In this document: piece by piece, positions 12,330 to 24,559 of the stretch
How the letters are laid out: the number at the start of each line of letters is the position of its first letter
How positions within the stretch are numbered: the stretch's first letter is position 1
Assembly (NCBI GenBank): GCA_018398805.1
Contig: JAGFBZ010002127.1
Coordinates: 111,234 to 175,233 of the forward strand
DNA length: 64,000 nt
Source of the DNA: Hirundichthys speculiger
Lineage: Eukaryota; Chordata; Actinopteri; Beloniformes; Exocoetidae
Reading direction: 5' to 3'
Translations under genes and position numbers: made by a program
The notes under the pieces: generated by a model
Databases searched by the model: none
What the model saw: the letters and a program-made list of their open reading frames with translations, nothing else
Told to the model about the DNA's origin: nothing

Positions 12330-13472
12330 AAGGCTGGGCAAGTTAACACGCTATTATCGCATTAACTCAGTATTTTTTAATGCCGACATTTATCTTATCG
12401 CGCGTTAACGCATGTTGCACACATGCTTTTGTTCTGAAAACTCTGTTACTGGCTGCTGCGGAACCGGAAGACAATTGGTAGGCAAAGCTAAAACCTACAT
12501 GGATAACGGTAAAAATCCGTGAACTTTACAGTTCGGGTAGCAACTCAGGTAGCAATATTAACAATTCTGTCTAAAAAAAAAAAAATTCTGGACTGCAACA
12601 AAACTTTTGCGTCATTCTCCGTGTTACATCAGATCTGCTCCATGTGTTCACTGTCGTGCTGTTTTCTTACTGGTTACTTTAGTGCGGCTCCATCTAGTGG
12701 CACAGATGTGTAACGACAACAGAAAGTCTAGTCCTCGATTATAAAACAAATTCAGTCCTGTGGCCTGTTTTTTCATTTCGTACTTTTGATCCAAGTCTAA
12801 AATTGAAATATAAAAAAACTGGCATTTTTTCATTTTTTTGTGTTAGATTAAAAAATGAAAAACGTCATAAAATGTCACTTTTTATTTTATTTTTTTATAT
12901 TTTTGATTGACAATTGAAAATGGAAAGAATGAATGATACATGGACTGGTAAAATTACTGAACTTTAACATGGACATTTTCATTTTCATTTTAAAGTTCTC
13001 CCAGACGGAGGATTCAACAGAAACAAGGTTATTTGTAACAACTGACAAGTTGAACTCCCCGTTAAAAGTTTCTGCTGTTACCTCAGAAATTACCTGTTTT
13101 AATGTTCTGATTGTGCTGAGCCACAATCATTTTGTTGGATTTTGTTTGTAGATTTTTTTTTTTTTATATATATAAAAACAAGATGACATTAATGTCCTGG
13201 CAGTGGCAATAAGCTTTATTTTATTTTACATTTTTTAAGATGAGATTTACACTAAATATGTGTTACTGACAAGTGCTGATGTTAAAAGTGTTTAAACAAC
13301 AAATGTTATGACACTTTAGTTCATATGGCAGCAGAACATTTAAATGAAAGTGCACTTTACACCACTTTTGAATTCATTATTTAATTTTGCATATACAACG
13401 CGATTAATCGTGATTAATCAGGGAAATAATGCGATTAATCACGATTAAAAATTTTAATTGTTGCCCAGCCCT
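12330..13472. mobile_element. Non-autonomous DNA transposon, AGGGCTGGGCAA family
   Basis: Starts AAGGCTGGGCAAGTTAACAC and ends TTGTTGCCCAGCCCT, an inverted pair; next to both ends are TTAAC/GATTAATC-rich segments. Length about 1.14 kb, no transposase frame. A diverged second copy begins at 63668 and runs off the window. The flanks are AT-rich and I could not settle the target duplication. Confidence 0.65.
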
Positions 13473-14849
13473 AATTAATAGTGTTGATATCAAACCGCTT
13501 TAGATGCTGAACAAAAAGCCAAGTCAGAAGCCAGTCAATCACCTGAAGGCCATCTGCAAATTTTAGTATTTAAGAAAAAGAAAATGAAGGTGTCTGTGGC
13601 GTTGATTCATTCACAGGCGAGCGATATTTCAATATAGTTAAAGGGTGTTTGATTTCGTACTTACCACATTGCGTGATTGAGAGCGCAAATGATGTGCGTG
13701 TCTACAGCAGTTTCTAACAAGAACTTGTCACGGTGCCCTGATGTGCAGAATCACCATAATGACCCATAAATTACACCATAACGAGTGTGCCAGATGGTGA
13801 GGGAGCATGTCGCACAACTGCACTCTGCAGAGTGGACTAGACACCAGAGTTTTCTGAAGGCAGAATGACACAGCAGGGATGAAATACATGATTGCAACTT
13901 TTTGTTTTGTTTTGTTTTGGGTTTTTTCTTTCCAATAAAGCCAGCATGAGTCTAAGATAACAAGAAGGCAGTTAAAACAGGATGAAAACCACTTATGACC
14001 ATTACCGAGCACATAAAGGGCGTTTATCAAAAACATGCATCGACATTTTTATTCCTAATTTCTGACTGAATTCACTGTAGTGTGTGATCACGACTGTGAC
14101 AAATATCCTAAGTGTGTAATCGGTGCATAGCGTCTGTGTGTATCTGTCAGGAAGGCATGGAAAGTTTCTTTTTTGTTTATTTTCTGTATGACTGGCAGCT
14201 GGGCAGCATAAGAGTTGACGGTTAATCAGCACATCACTTCCTAATGGGCTAAAATGGACACACAAATGCACACCACACACACATGCACACAAGCACAGCA
14301 AGAAGCATAATTGCTTGTGATTGCATTTGGATACCCATCCACACTCAGTCTGATTAGCTATGTGACGCTAACAGGGAAAGAACGGCGGAGCAGACAAGGG
14401 GGGGGGAGAGGGAGAGCGTATGAGGAAAGATGACTTATTAGTTGGCACAGTTGTCCCTTATTGTCATTCATGAGAAGTTTTAAGCAATTAAAGTCAGTCT
14501 AACTCCACTAAACAACCCTATATATTTGCTGTGGGTAAATTAACACAGTTTCTGTCACATTCACAGCGCAAAATTTCAACCTTACTATGCTGTTTTAGAC
14601 ACATGCAAACAATCATTCTCAGTCTCAGTTTTCACCGAGTGGAAAAAGTCAAATAAACCACATGATTTCAGTCATCTTTTTTCAATGGTAATTTTACTTA
14701 TAAAAATAGAAGAAGAACATTTTTGGAAGGTATGGGGCTGCTGGAAGTCCTTTGCGTGTTCTTTTTTACGTAAAGAGAAGAAGATTGTGCTAAACTCTCA
14801 TCTTTCACTCTGTTTTCATCATTTGTGTTACAGAAATGCTACCAGATAG
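13473..14849. other. Non-coding stretch
   Basis: No gene seen. Contains a short CA-rich tract near 14260-14300 and a G-run near 14399. Reading frames here lack any domain-like pattern. Confidence 0.35.
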
Positions 14850-14945
14850 GCAAGGCAAGTTTATTTGTACAGCACATTTCGTGTACAAGACAATGCAAGG
14901 TGCTTTACATAAAACTAGCAAATAAGAAACAAAACAGAAACACAA
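14850..14945 (+). repeat. Fragment of dispersed repeat B
   Basis: Shares AGGCAAGTTTATTTGTACAG and the following CAAGGTGCTTTACA with the start of the longer copy at 18904. This is a very common fish-genome motif; I do not know its transposon class. The rest of the element is not present here. Confidence 0.6.
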
Positions 14946-15840
14946 TCTGGATGCAGATGGAGCCAAAACAGTCCAAGGCAGACATGTTTCAGTCTATTTG
15001 GGGTCTCCATTAGGAAAGCCTTATATATTACCCCCTTGCTGATTCTGTCTGTTACAATAGATTTGGCTGTGTCTAAAAGGTGCTGTCTAAATATAATTTT
15101 CAGGGTTTTTTTTTTCTGATCTTCCTGACTGTTTACATCATATACCAAATGTGATCAGGTGCCATCTGTGTATCCCTATCCACATAGTTGTTTTAAGGTG
15201 AATTTACATTAGTGAAGGTCTGGAGAAGTTTTACGCTGGTGCATCTCTTACCAGGAACGGACCCACAGCAAGAATTTTCTGAAACTTCTAAGGGATCAAA
15301 ATAAGTCCCTGTCTGTCTTGTCTGTTTTTCTTCTTTTATTTCTTCTCTTCTTCTGTGTTGTCTTCTTCTTTCATTTATTGGTGGTTGGTAAGCAGCAAAT
15401 GTAGCCCACCAAATGGCATGGGGTGTGAGTCAGTAGATCCTACCGGGTCCAACACTGTAATGGAGAGACAATGACTTAAAGGGCCATGGGGGAGCTTGGG
15501 CCTGTTACAGTTCCAGCCTCCTCGGTTTCAGTCCCCCATTAACGGAAACCTGCAAATAGTAGGCTACACATATAAAAATGACATAGATAAACCAAAAATG
15601 GAGTGTAGCAGACTGACTATGCTGCTGTTGAATGATACTGGTGTAGTGTACGAAGTACCTTTTAGTATTTCATAACTAACTAAACCGAACTTGTTAACAA
15701 GAAAACAAAGTCTGACACAACAAGAGCTGTTAGAAAATACATAAGTTAAAGTGAGAATCATTAAGTCCTAAATGGGGGAAGCTCTTCCTTTATACTATTT
15801 TATAGCATAAACTACCATAAAAAAGGTATTAAATTATTTT
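14946..15840. other. Non-coding stretch
   Basis: Simple TTCTTC-rich tract near 15325-15375; otherwise no feature that I can support. Confidence 0.35.
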
Positions 15841-16436
15841 CAGTGTTATTTATATAACCCCTTTCAAACACAAGTGCTACTCAAAGTGCTTCACAAAATA
15901 AAACAGCAACAGATGACAAATACGAGTAAATACAAGTTAAAAACAATGAGAAAACACACACATAAAAGTATAATATAAACTAATAAGTGTAATAAACTAG
16001 TATAAACGAGTATAGTTTATATGAAAATATAAAATCAGAATATCAACCATAGACTTTTTCAAAAAGGAAGGTCTTAAATTTAGACTTAGAGTCACATTTT
16101 GTATCCAGACCAGTAGCTGGTTCCACAAGAAAGGAGCTTGAAAACTAAAGTTCTGCCATCCAGTCTGGACTTGGACACTCTGGGAACTGTGAGTAAAACC
16201 AGCTGAGACCGAAGTGCTCTGGTAAGTTGAAATGGAAGAATGAGGTCTTTAAGACAGATGTCCCTGGTCAATTAGGGCTTTATGCATCATAGGGAGAATT
16301 TTTAAATGAATACTAAACTGAACAGGTGACCAATGTTACCTGAAGCTAAAACAGGGGAGATGTGATCTCTCTTGGCAGATCCAGTCAGAAGTCTGGCAGC
16401 AGTGTTATGGATCAACTGGAGCATTTTAATGGAATG

Positions 16437-18210
16437 TGTTAGATCCCCCAGTTGTGGTTCAGTCTCTGACTAGCAGAGTCTGTCACCGGGACCAGCTCTC
16501 CATCTCTTCAGGTAAGAAGTTGTGGTCTAGGGGGGTTCACTTCGCTAAGATTTCCTCAACTTATTTAAGCTGGTGTCGAGGGGATTCCCCTAGCTCTCAT
16601 TGCATACAACTTCCAGCCATCTATCCTGCTTCCCCCAATAACTGACCTAAGAGGAATAGCCAATTGGCTCAAAGTCCAGCTATCGGTCACGTCTGTTAAT
16701 CTGCAGCTCCCCTCTCATGATCTGGGCTCTTGTTACTGGCTAGGATAAATTTAGTGGCTTGGACAGCAAGCCCCAAGGATATGTGACAATATTATGACTA
16801 GAATAACCTATAAGAATCTATGTTACTAGTGCAGAGGCATAACCACCGTCGTTGCAATTGTGGATACAAATGTAATGTCCACCACGACGTCTTATGATTT
16901 TTATATTCATTAAAGCAGATTAGCAAGGTTAAGCAGCAGCATTCATTGGTTATACAAATTCTAATTCAACATAAAAAGGCAATTTAAAACTGTGGCTTAC
17001 AAATCGATTCATCTGGTTGGTCCAAGGACAGGCTGGAATGTACGCAAATGGCCACTTTGCATTGTTCAAGGCCACTGATGCAGGGTGGAAAGAGCGCAAG
17101 GTCAGGCCCGTGGGAACTCTGGTTTGCCCCTCCTCCCTGCTAGCAGTGAGCTAGGCTAACTCAAAAAGGCTCTAATCGGTTCTTAAAAATTTGGGAAATT
17201 GGTTGATCCTGTTCTGGCGTCTTCTGTCTTCGTTTCTTGAAGAATTCCTTTCAGATTATCCTTCCAGATGGATGGTGCTCTCCTCGGTCCAGCTAGTCCT
17301 TCTTGTTCCGAAGACGCTCCAGGAATCCAACCCCGAATTCTCTCTGTCTTCTCTTTTTATGTGCTCTCTCTCTCCTTGCTCAGCCTGCACCAGCCTTCAT
17401 TTGATTGGTTACCCAAATTCACAGAGGTGTGAATAATTATACATAAAACTCTTTGTTTTGTCTTCCCCCTCATGCATTATTCACAGACAGTGTCACACAG
17501 CCATTTCATAGGTTAGAGATATGAGAAGAGGCGTTCACCTAATTATCATGCCATCATGACATCACAAGACTCCTCACAAGGTTACCTTGTTTTTCTGGGG
17601 CAAATAATGCATTAAGCTAAAGCTAGTTAGCTGAAGCTAACCCTTATTTAATGATTTATACACCATGATCTGTCCCACAATTTCACCAATTGATGTATTG
17701 CTGGCTTGATTCGTTTAATCACAGAATATGCGCTCACTCACCATATTTCTGCACAAAGCACACAGCCACTGCCAGCCTGCCCAAGGTCAGCCTGCCCCGC
17801 TATCCTGCACCTGGCTGACCCAGCACTAGCCACGGTTACGCTGGTGTATATTGCAGAGAAAACTCATTGTTTACAAATAATAGACTGCTTATCGCTCTTT
17901 GTTGTGTCTTCAGTAGCTTTGAGCTGCCCCTGTCTGATAAACATAGCCGTTGTTTTCATTCCATCGTGGCACACAGTGACCCTCGGCAGCTCAGCTCAGC
18001 CGCTGGCAGTACTGCCTTGGCCCAACGAGAAATACATTTTTAACATAGATCTTATCCCAAAATCACTAATACATCTTGTTTCTGATCATTGACTAGAATC
18101 ACACATTTCATTGATTAGAGATTGATTACAAATCACATTAATTACCACTTTTCTGTTACTCCACTACACTATAAGAGAGAAATCTCTTGCATAAAGCTGG
18201 TATAATTCCA
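16437..18210 (-). mobile_element. Insertion in repeat A, possibly a solo LTR
   Basis: About 1.77 kb interrupting repeat A. The boundaries TGTTAGATCC... and ...TATAATTCCA allow a TG...CA reading on the minus strand, as in LTRs. I find no clean target duplication (left GGAATG, right ACTTCC) and no gag or pol. The frame at 17706-18092 has no recognisable domain. The insertion is well supported by the interruption; the LTR interpretation is weak. Confidence 0.35.
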
Positions 18211-18903
18211 ACTTCCTTCTGGGTCACTTGACAAATGACTTAGACATTCAGCTGAAATGGCATTGCAGTACTCCACCTTTGATGTAACAAATGCATGTAT
18301 TAGTTTTTTCTCTGTTGAAATGGGAAAAGTATGTTGCTCATTTTTTAAATATTACGCAAATGGAAGAAAGCCACTTTAGATACCTTTTTGATATGTGTTT
18401 CAGAAGCACAAATTCTTGTAAAAGATGACTCCAAGGTTTCTCACAGTAGTGCTGGAAGTAAAACTGATGCCGTCATGAGAAATTAAATTACTGGGAATTG
18501 AATTTCTGAATTGTTTGGGGCCAAATACTATGATTTCAGTTTTGCTGAAATTTAGAAGCAGAAAATTTTACGTCACCTGCACTTTTATATCTTCGTTTCA
18601 GCAATGTATTAGTGTGATGGGGCTTCATAGATGAATACGGCTGGGTGTCGTCAGCATAACACCCAAAGTTAATGTCATGATTTCTAATGATGTTACCTAA
18701 AGAAAGCGTGTAAAGAATAAACTAAGTTGGCCCAGAACCCATTTAAACACCGTAGCTACTGTAACTACAGAGGACACACCATTTACATGGACAAAGTGAA
18801 CTCTGTCTGATAAATATGACCTAAACCAGCCTGAAGCTGAAGCCTTAATCACAATAAAGTGCTCAAGTCTATGTTATAAAATATTGTGGTCAATGGTGTC
18901 AAA

Positions 18904-20376
18904 AGGCAAGGCAAGTTTATTTGTAGAGCACAATTCGTACACAAGGCAATTCAAAGTGCTTTACAGATTTTAGGAGCATGAAACTGAAATACAGCTTCTT
19001 CTTGTTTAGTCGTGACTCTGGGCACGTGCAGGAGACCACTCCCTGAGGTTCTCAGAGTCCGGGTTGGTTCATATGGATCTAACATGTCAGAGATGTACTT
19101 TGGGGCCATGAAGAGACTTGAACACAACCAGAGCTGTTTTAAAGTCTATTCTCTGAGCGACAGGAAGACAGTGCAGAGACCTCAGGACTGGACTAATATG
19201 GTCGTATTTCCTGGTTCTAGTCAGGACCAGTGCAGAGACCTCAGGACTGGACTAATACGGTCGTATTTCCTGGTTCTAGTCAGGACCAGTGCAGAGACCT
19301 CAGGACTGGACTAATATGGTCATATTTCCTGGTTCTAGTCAGGACCAGTGCAGAGACCTCAGGACTGGACTAATACGGTCGTATTTCCTGGTTCTAGTCA
19401 GGACCAGTGCAGAGACCTCAGGACTGGACTAATATGGTCGTATTTCCTGGTTCTAGTCAGGACCAGTGCAGAGACCTCAGGACTGGACTAATACGGTCGT
19501 ATTTCCTGGTTCTAGTCAGGACCAGTGCAGAGACCTCAGGACTGGACTAATATGGTCGTATTTCCTGGTTCTAGTCAGGACCAGTGCAGAGACCTCAGAA
19601 CTGGACTAATACGGTCGTATTTCCTGGTTCTAGTCAGGACCGGTGTAGAGACCTCAGGACTGGACTAATATGGTCGTATCTCCTGGTTCTAGTCAGGACC
19701 GGTGCAGAGACCTCAGGACTGGACTAATACGGTCGTATTTCCTGGTTCTAGTCAGGACCGGTGCAGAGACCTCAGGACTGGACTAATACGGTCGTATTTC
19801 CTGGTTCTAGTCAGGACCGGTGCAGAGACCTCAGGACTGGACTAATACGGTCGTATTTCCTGGTTCTAGTCAGGACCGGTGCAGAGACCTCAGGACTGGA
19901 CTAATACGGTCGTATTTCCTGGTTCTAGTCAGGACCGGTGCAGAGACCTCAGGACTGGACTAATACGGTCGTATCTCCTGGTTCTAGTCAGGACCGGTGC
20001 AGAGACCTCAGGACTGGACTAATACGGTCGTATTTCCTGGTTCTAGTCAGGACCAGTGCAGAGACCTCAGGACTGGACTAATACAGTCGTATTTCCTGGT
20101 TCTAGTCAGGACCAGTGCAGAGACCTCAGGACTGGACTAATATGGTCGTATCTCCTGGTTCTAGTCAGGACCAGTGCAGAGACCTCAGGACTGGACTAAT
20201 ATGGTCGTATCTCCTGGTTCTAGTCAGGACTCGTGCAGCAGCATTCTGGATGTACTGCAGCTGTCTTACAGCTGGTTTAGAGCCCAGTGAGCAGGCCGTT
20301 ACAGTAGTCTAACCTGGTGGAGACCAACACATGGTTTAGTCTTTCTAAATCTGGTTTAGACACTATTCCTTTGAGT
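18904..20376 (+). repeat. Dispersed repeat B containing a minisatellite
   Basis: Begins AAGGCAAGGCAAGTTTATTT and ends near ACACTATTCCTTTGAG. Its ends are close to the breakpoints in repeat A. The inner part (about 19012-20330) carries a segment found in many fish repeats, of which a 59-bp portion has been amplified (19171-20232). Confidence 0.55.
19171..20232 (+). repeat. 59-bp minisatellite, 18 units
   Basis: Eighteen head-to-tail units of 59 bp, each starting GTGCAGAGACCTCAGGACTG; 18 x 59 = 1062 bp matches the length exactly with no indels. Units 1-10 alternate strictly between AATATGG and AATACGG, giving a 118-bp higher-order period; units 10-15 are all AATACGG. A second variant (CCAGTG versus CCGGTG) marks a block in units 9-15. 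The last unit runs into the unique right part (GTGCAGCAGCATTCTGG). Open frames across it are a by-product of repetition. Confidence 0.92.
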
Positions 20377-20935
20377 AGCTGCACTGAGGTCCAACAGAAT
20401 AAGCACAGAGAGAAGACCACCGTCAGAGGCAACGAGGGGGTCATTTGTAACTAAAATTAAAGCATTTTCAATACTATGATGAATCCTGAATGCAGATTGA
20501 AACTAAACAACATTCCCCAGATCTGACACAGCGCCACTTCCTTTCCAATTTTCTCAATGTTTGTTTAATGGAGTGTATCTGGTATGATTTATAATTTCCT
20601 CCTCATCAGGAGCAGAGCTATCAAGGGCTGAACGCAGAGAGGCAGCAGTGCTGTCAACAAAGCTGTCCAGTTGTGAATGAGTAAAGTAAGGTGAGCAGCC
20701 CTGAGCAATACTGGTACATGGAGATAATGATGAAGACAGCAGTTCCTTAAATCTGTTGACAGGGTTTACTGATAAAGTCCTACGGTAATGGGTTTTTGCT
20801 GATTTTATATGTCTATAAGTCTTATTAAAGGCATGGAGTTACATAGGTTTTAAAATTGAATTTAGAATTGATTGATGTGAGATCTGATCTGATTCCGTTT
20901 CAAGTACAACCACAGTTTTGTGATTACAACATTAC

Positions 20936-20971
20936 AACCTCTTAAACCTGCAAGTACAGGTTTAAGAGGTT
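20936..20971. repeat. Perfect 15-bp hairpin next to a CA/TG palindrome
   Basis: AACCTCTTAAACCTG, a six-base loop CAAGTA, then the exact reverse complement CAGGTTTAAGAGGTT. Immediately after it an ACACACACACC/TGTGTGTGTGT fold follows. Both could extrude as cruciforms. No terminator role is expected in this setting. Confidence 0.85.
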
Positions 20972-22651
20972 TAAACACACACACCTGTGTGTGTGTTTTT
21001 TTTTTTTTTAACTCACATGTGTGTACCTGCAGAGGTGAGAGCAGAACAGGGATCAGCAGATCAGAGCTTTTTCTCAGTGACTTCAGATTTCTTTCTTTTT
21101 TTTTTTTTAACACCAGTGAAAATATTAACATACTCATATTCCACAAACTGTCACATCAATTCTACAAGCTCGTGCATTTTGAAACATATTTGTCTTCATA
21201 AAGAGGAGTCAACAGAAGGAATCTATGTGGAGAAAACTTGTAATCACTTATTGATCTGTTAGCAATTGAAATAAATACGGTAGTCATTTTAAAGAAAACT
21301 TTCAAACTTAATGTCTTTTCTTTTTTTCTTCTTCAATAGTTCTTCATTTTAATCAAGTGCTATAAAATGTTATAATAAAAGGTATAACTGCACAGAGCAG
21401 AATAAGACAGAAGAGCTGTATCCTGGTTGGCTTTAACTTGTTTTTCACTTTGTCCTTTTGCAGTTCCAGTCTGCCAAGGTTGTGTTTCAGTATTTTTTTC
21501 ACTCAGCAGTTGATGGTTATGTCACAAATAAATGTTGGCGATAAAGCTTACATTCACTCTTATTAAATTGCCAATCAGGTCCATGGAGTTTAGATTTGAA
21601 TGTGAGAGGCGTATTGGAACGTATCATCATGTCTGATTCACAGTTAATTATCATTAGCAGGCAGATTCAACGCGAAGCATCTATGATAAAGATGAACATT
21701 TTTCCCTGTACTGGCTCTTTCAGCGTGTGCAGATGGTGAGATGCAGGAGACTGAATGGTTGAGGAGGGGGAAGGACAGAGAGGAAGTCGAGGAGAATGGA
21801 GGTGGGAGACGTACAGATGAGAGTTTGGAGGAGATGAGGAAGGGAACCGGTGGAGATCAGTTGTGGAAGAGAGAGCAGAAAAAGGAGGTGGAAGGAGAGA
21901 GCACAGGGGAACGTGATGCGTGTGAATGAGTGACTGCCGTGCACGTGTATTTACAGTGCAATACAGGAGCAGATGAAAATGGGGCTGAAATATCTGACTG
22001 GGGCCCTGAACACTGGTATAATGATGGAAACCAGTGGAAAAGTTGAAACGGAGAAGGAGGAGCCAAAATATTGTGTGGGAGGGGAAACGGCTTTACATGC
22101 TGGATAGAGTCGACTCCTGCCAAGATGGCAACAACCAGAACTCTCACCAACGGACTTCCAAACCACTCTCCAGCAGTCTACGGGTGACATCACAGAAGTG
22201 TTTGTCCAGTTCTCTTCATGCAGCCTGTTTATCAACTCAGTTTATCAAGACTGCAGGAGAACAGATGAAGCAGTAATCGTTCACTGACTGGACACACCTT
22301 TATATTTCTCTTTTTATGCATTCTTTCATAAAGACCATGGATGGAGGTGCTTACGCCTAAACTGCATTTGATTTCAATAACTGGTAACCATATAGAAGCA
22401 GCTGTGAGTTGATTAGTAGCACAATCTCATAGTTAATAATCACAACAATCACAAAGCAATGATTTTTAACTCGTGTAGACGAACAAAATCTGTGCAGTTT
22501 TTTTCTTTCTTTCTTTGTTTTGTGACACTAGAATTTTTTTTTCAAAGGAAACAGAGCTAAAAAAAAAAAAAAGACTTTTTTAACAAGCAACATTGTGAGA
22601 TTTTGTTTCTCAAACTCTAACAAAGTAGTTTTTAAAAGGTTAAAAACTTAA
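20972..22651. other. Non-coding stretch left of the LTR element
   Basis: Purine-rich tract 21735-21920 produces opposed open frames on both strands with no domain content. No gene found. The last four bases before the element, CACA at 22652-22655, are its left target duplication. Confidence 0.4.
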
Positions 22652-22655
22652 CACA

Positions 22656-24546
22656 TGTAGGGGTACTCGTGTGACTTTATTAATATTTTAATAATTACCT
22701 AGGGTGCCACCGGCTTTTGTTAAAAAGACGGAAAACTTAAAAGAACAAATAAGTCACAATTTATAGTGGGTTCTTGACGAGTTGGATTGGCCATGGAAAA
22801 TCAATCATCAGAGTCGCTAATACGTTGTACAACATTTATTTAGACAGAGACAAGAACACAAAACATATAAGACATTCATATATATATATATATAAACAGG
22901 CACATCAACATCGCGAATTCTTCATATTTGGCTATAGCGCATGACAGGAAGTGACGATAGAGAGAAGAAGGAAGGAAGAAAGTCATAACAAAAAAGATGG
23001 CGGGTACGAACGGGTTGCTAACAGCTAATCTGTTATCAAAGTGAACAAATTAATAGGGGCAATTCTCGAACTAATTAGCTGCCGAATAATGGGGAAGTGT
23101 GGTCCGGACGTGGTCCGTGACGCACGGACCGGTCGGAACCGTCAACACTGGGAGACACCACATCTGATTCTCTGTCAGCCTTACCCTGGGCGAGTCTGGC
23201 GGCTTACTGTCGTCGGCGCATCGGTTTGGCACGGTTCGCAGTGGCGTCCTCCGGGAACCGTGTCTGGTCGATGGCTCTCTTTGAAGTCCCTGGAGTCAGG
23301 TCTCCGGACGTAGCGCGTGACTCGGCGGGTCGTACCGCTTTCTCCCGTCTGGCAGGCGAGTTGGTCCCGTGGCCTCTGACTTCGGTCGACAGGAACCGGC
23401 AGTTAAAAGTTCGATTGCCCGTCGAAAAAACTGACGTGAAGGCTTACAAAAGAAAACTTGTTCTCAACTTACAACTAACGTTTGTTAGTTGCAATTATGC
23501 AGTGATCGTTCTATTACAGTCGATGGGGCACGACTATAAAGCTTTTGTAAAAATGAGGGCAAAAAAAAAGGTGTCGAAACAAAGTAACAACTTAAGCAAA
23601 TTAAGATGGATTTCAGAGTCTTTATCGTATCACAAAGTTTCAAAGAAAATAATATAAAAAAAAAAGGAGGGAAAGTTTCAGAATTAAGAGAGGAAGAAGC
23701 AAGGCGTCAGAGAGAAAAGACAAAAGTGTAAGAGCTAAGAGAATAGAGCGAAGAGCGTAAGAAAACAGACAAAGGAGTCTCGTCTTATTTGTACTGATGA
23801 ATATTAATGAGCGTTTATGCAAAACAAGAGGGTTTGGTCGATGCTTCGTCCAATCAGAGACAGGGATTTTCCCAGAAAATCTGGAGCATTGCATTCTGGG
23901 AGATGAAGTTTTCATCCTCTGTCTCCTCGGCATGCGTAGTCCAACAAAGTTTTTAAACACATTTAAACGTTACTACTATTATCAGGGTGTGTAAAACATC
24001 ACAAACACAAATATCACAAGTTATGTCACAAGATAATAATAACTTTTAACCTTTCATTTAACAAACTGTCCTGTGGAAGATCAGGTTATAAAATGACAGG
24101 AATTTGAAACAGAAAAATCATTTCACTCCACTTCCCAGTCTCTCTCTTTTTTTGGTGTTCGTGAAATGTTATTTGTCTTGAGTTATAACATTTTAAGGAA
24201 ATCATAGTAGTTTTGTTTGTAAGAAAATTGTTTATATAAACTTTTCATCGTCTGTTCAGAAGACGAGAGGTGGGGGTTGTACAAAACTTCCCGGGGTGCG
24301 CTCTCCTGCACCAGCACGTCTGATAGATACCAGACCTCCTTTAGGAGTTGGTGTTTGCAAAATACCAACTGTCATGAAATGATGTTTAATGGCTTCTTAA
24401 GGTGGTCTCAGGGGAGAGTCACCATGGCAACGTGCATTCTTGAATTTTATGGCTTACGGTGCTCGGGTCCGGTTGGTACGGGGTGAAAGTTTTCAGGGCT
24501 GCAGAGGCTCCAATCAACAGAATAAAATCCGAAGAGGGATCCTACA
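22656..24546 (-). repeat. 3' LTR of the retroelement
   Basis: 1891 bp, nearly identical to 32076-33962. Differences I can see are indels: a longer TA run near 22880, loss of a few bases near 23052, and small changes near 23870 and 23950. Read on the minus strand, it starts TGTAGGATCC and ends CCCCTACA; an AATAAA (complement of 22676-22681) lies about 20 bp from that end, implying a very short U5. Open frames on the plus strand inside it (for example 23226-23657) run against the element and recur in the other LTR. Confidence 0.93.
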
Positions 24547-24559
24547 TCTCCCCCCTTTT
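24547..24559 (-). promoter_or_regulatory. Polypurine tract
   Basis: On the minus strand AAAAGGGGGGAGA sits directly against the first base of the 3' LTR. This is the expected plus-strand priming site of an LTR retroelement. Confidence 0.85.

Larger units (their letters stand above)
15841..20840 (+). repeat. Composite dispersed repeat A with two insertions
   Basis: Three blocks read as one interrupted repeat: 15841-16436 (starting with a CTTTCAAACACAAGTGCTAC-type segment), 18211-18902, and about 20377-20840. The text breaks at 16436/18211 and again at 18902/20377 and resumes each time in what looks like the same element. The interruptions are the LTR-like insert and repeat B. I recognise the wording of these blocks as a frequent fish repeat but not its class. 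The outer limits are approximate. Confidence 0.5.

Noticed and set aside
17706..18092. 128-codon open frame.
   Set aside because: Lies inside the insertion in repeat A, no similarity to gag, pol or transposase motifs.
19171..20232. Regular repeats that could suggest a CRISPR-like array.
   Set aside because: Units are head-to-tail with no unique spacers, in a eukaryotic setting; this is a minisatellite.
21720..22276. Opposed open frames on both strands.
   Set aside because: Caused by a purine-rich tract poor in stop codons; no domain on either strand.
23226..23657. 143-codon plus-strand frame present in both LTRs (also 32644-33075).
   Set aside because: It runs opposite to the element, has no recognisable domain, and its duplication is explained by the LTRs being copies.
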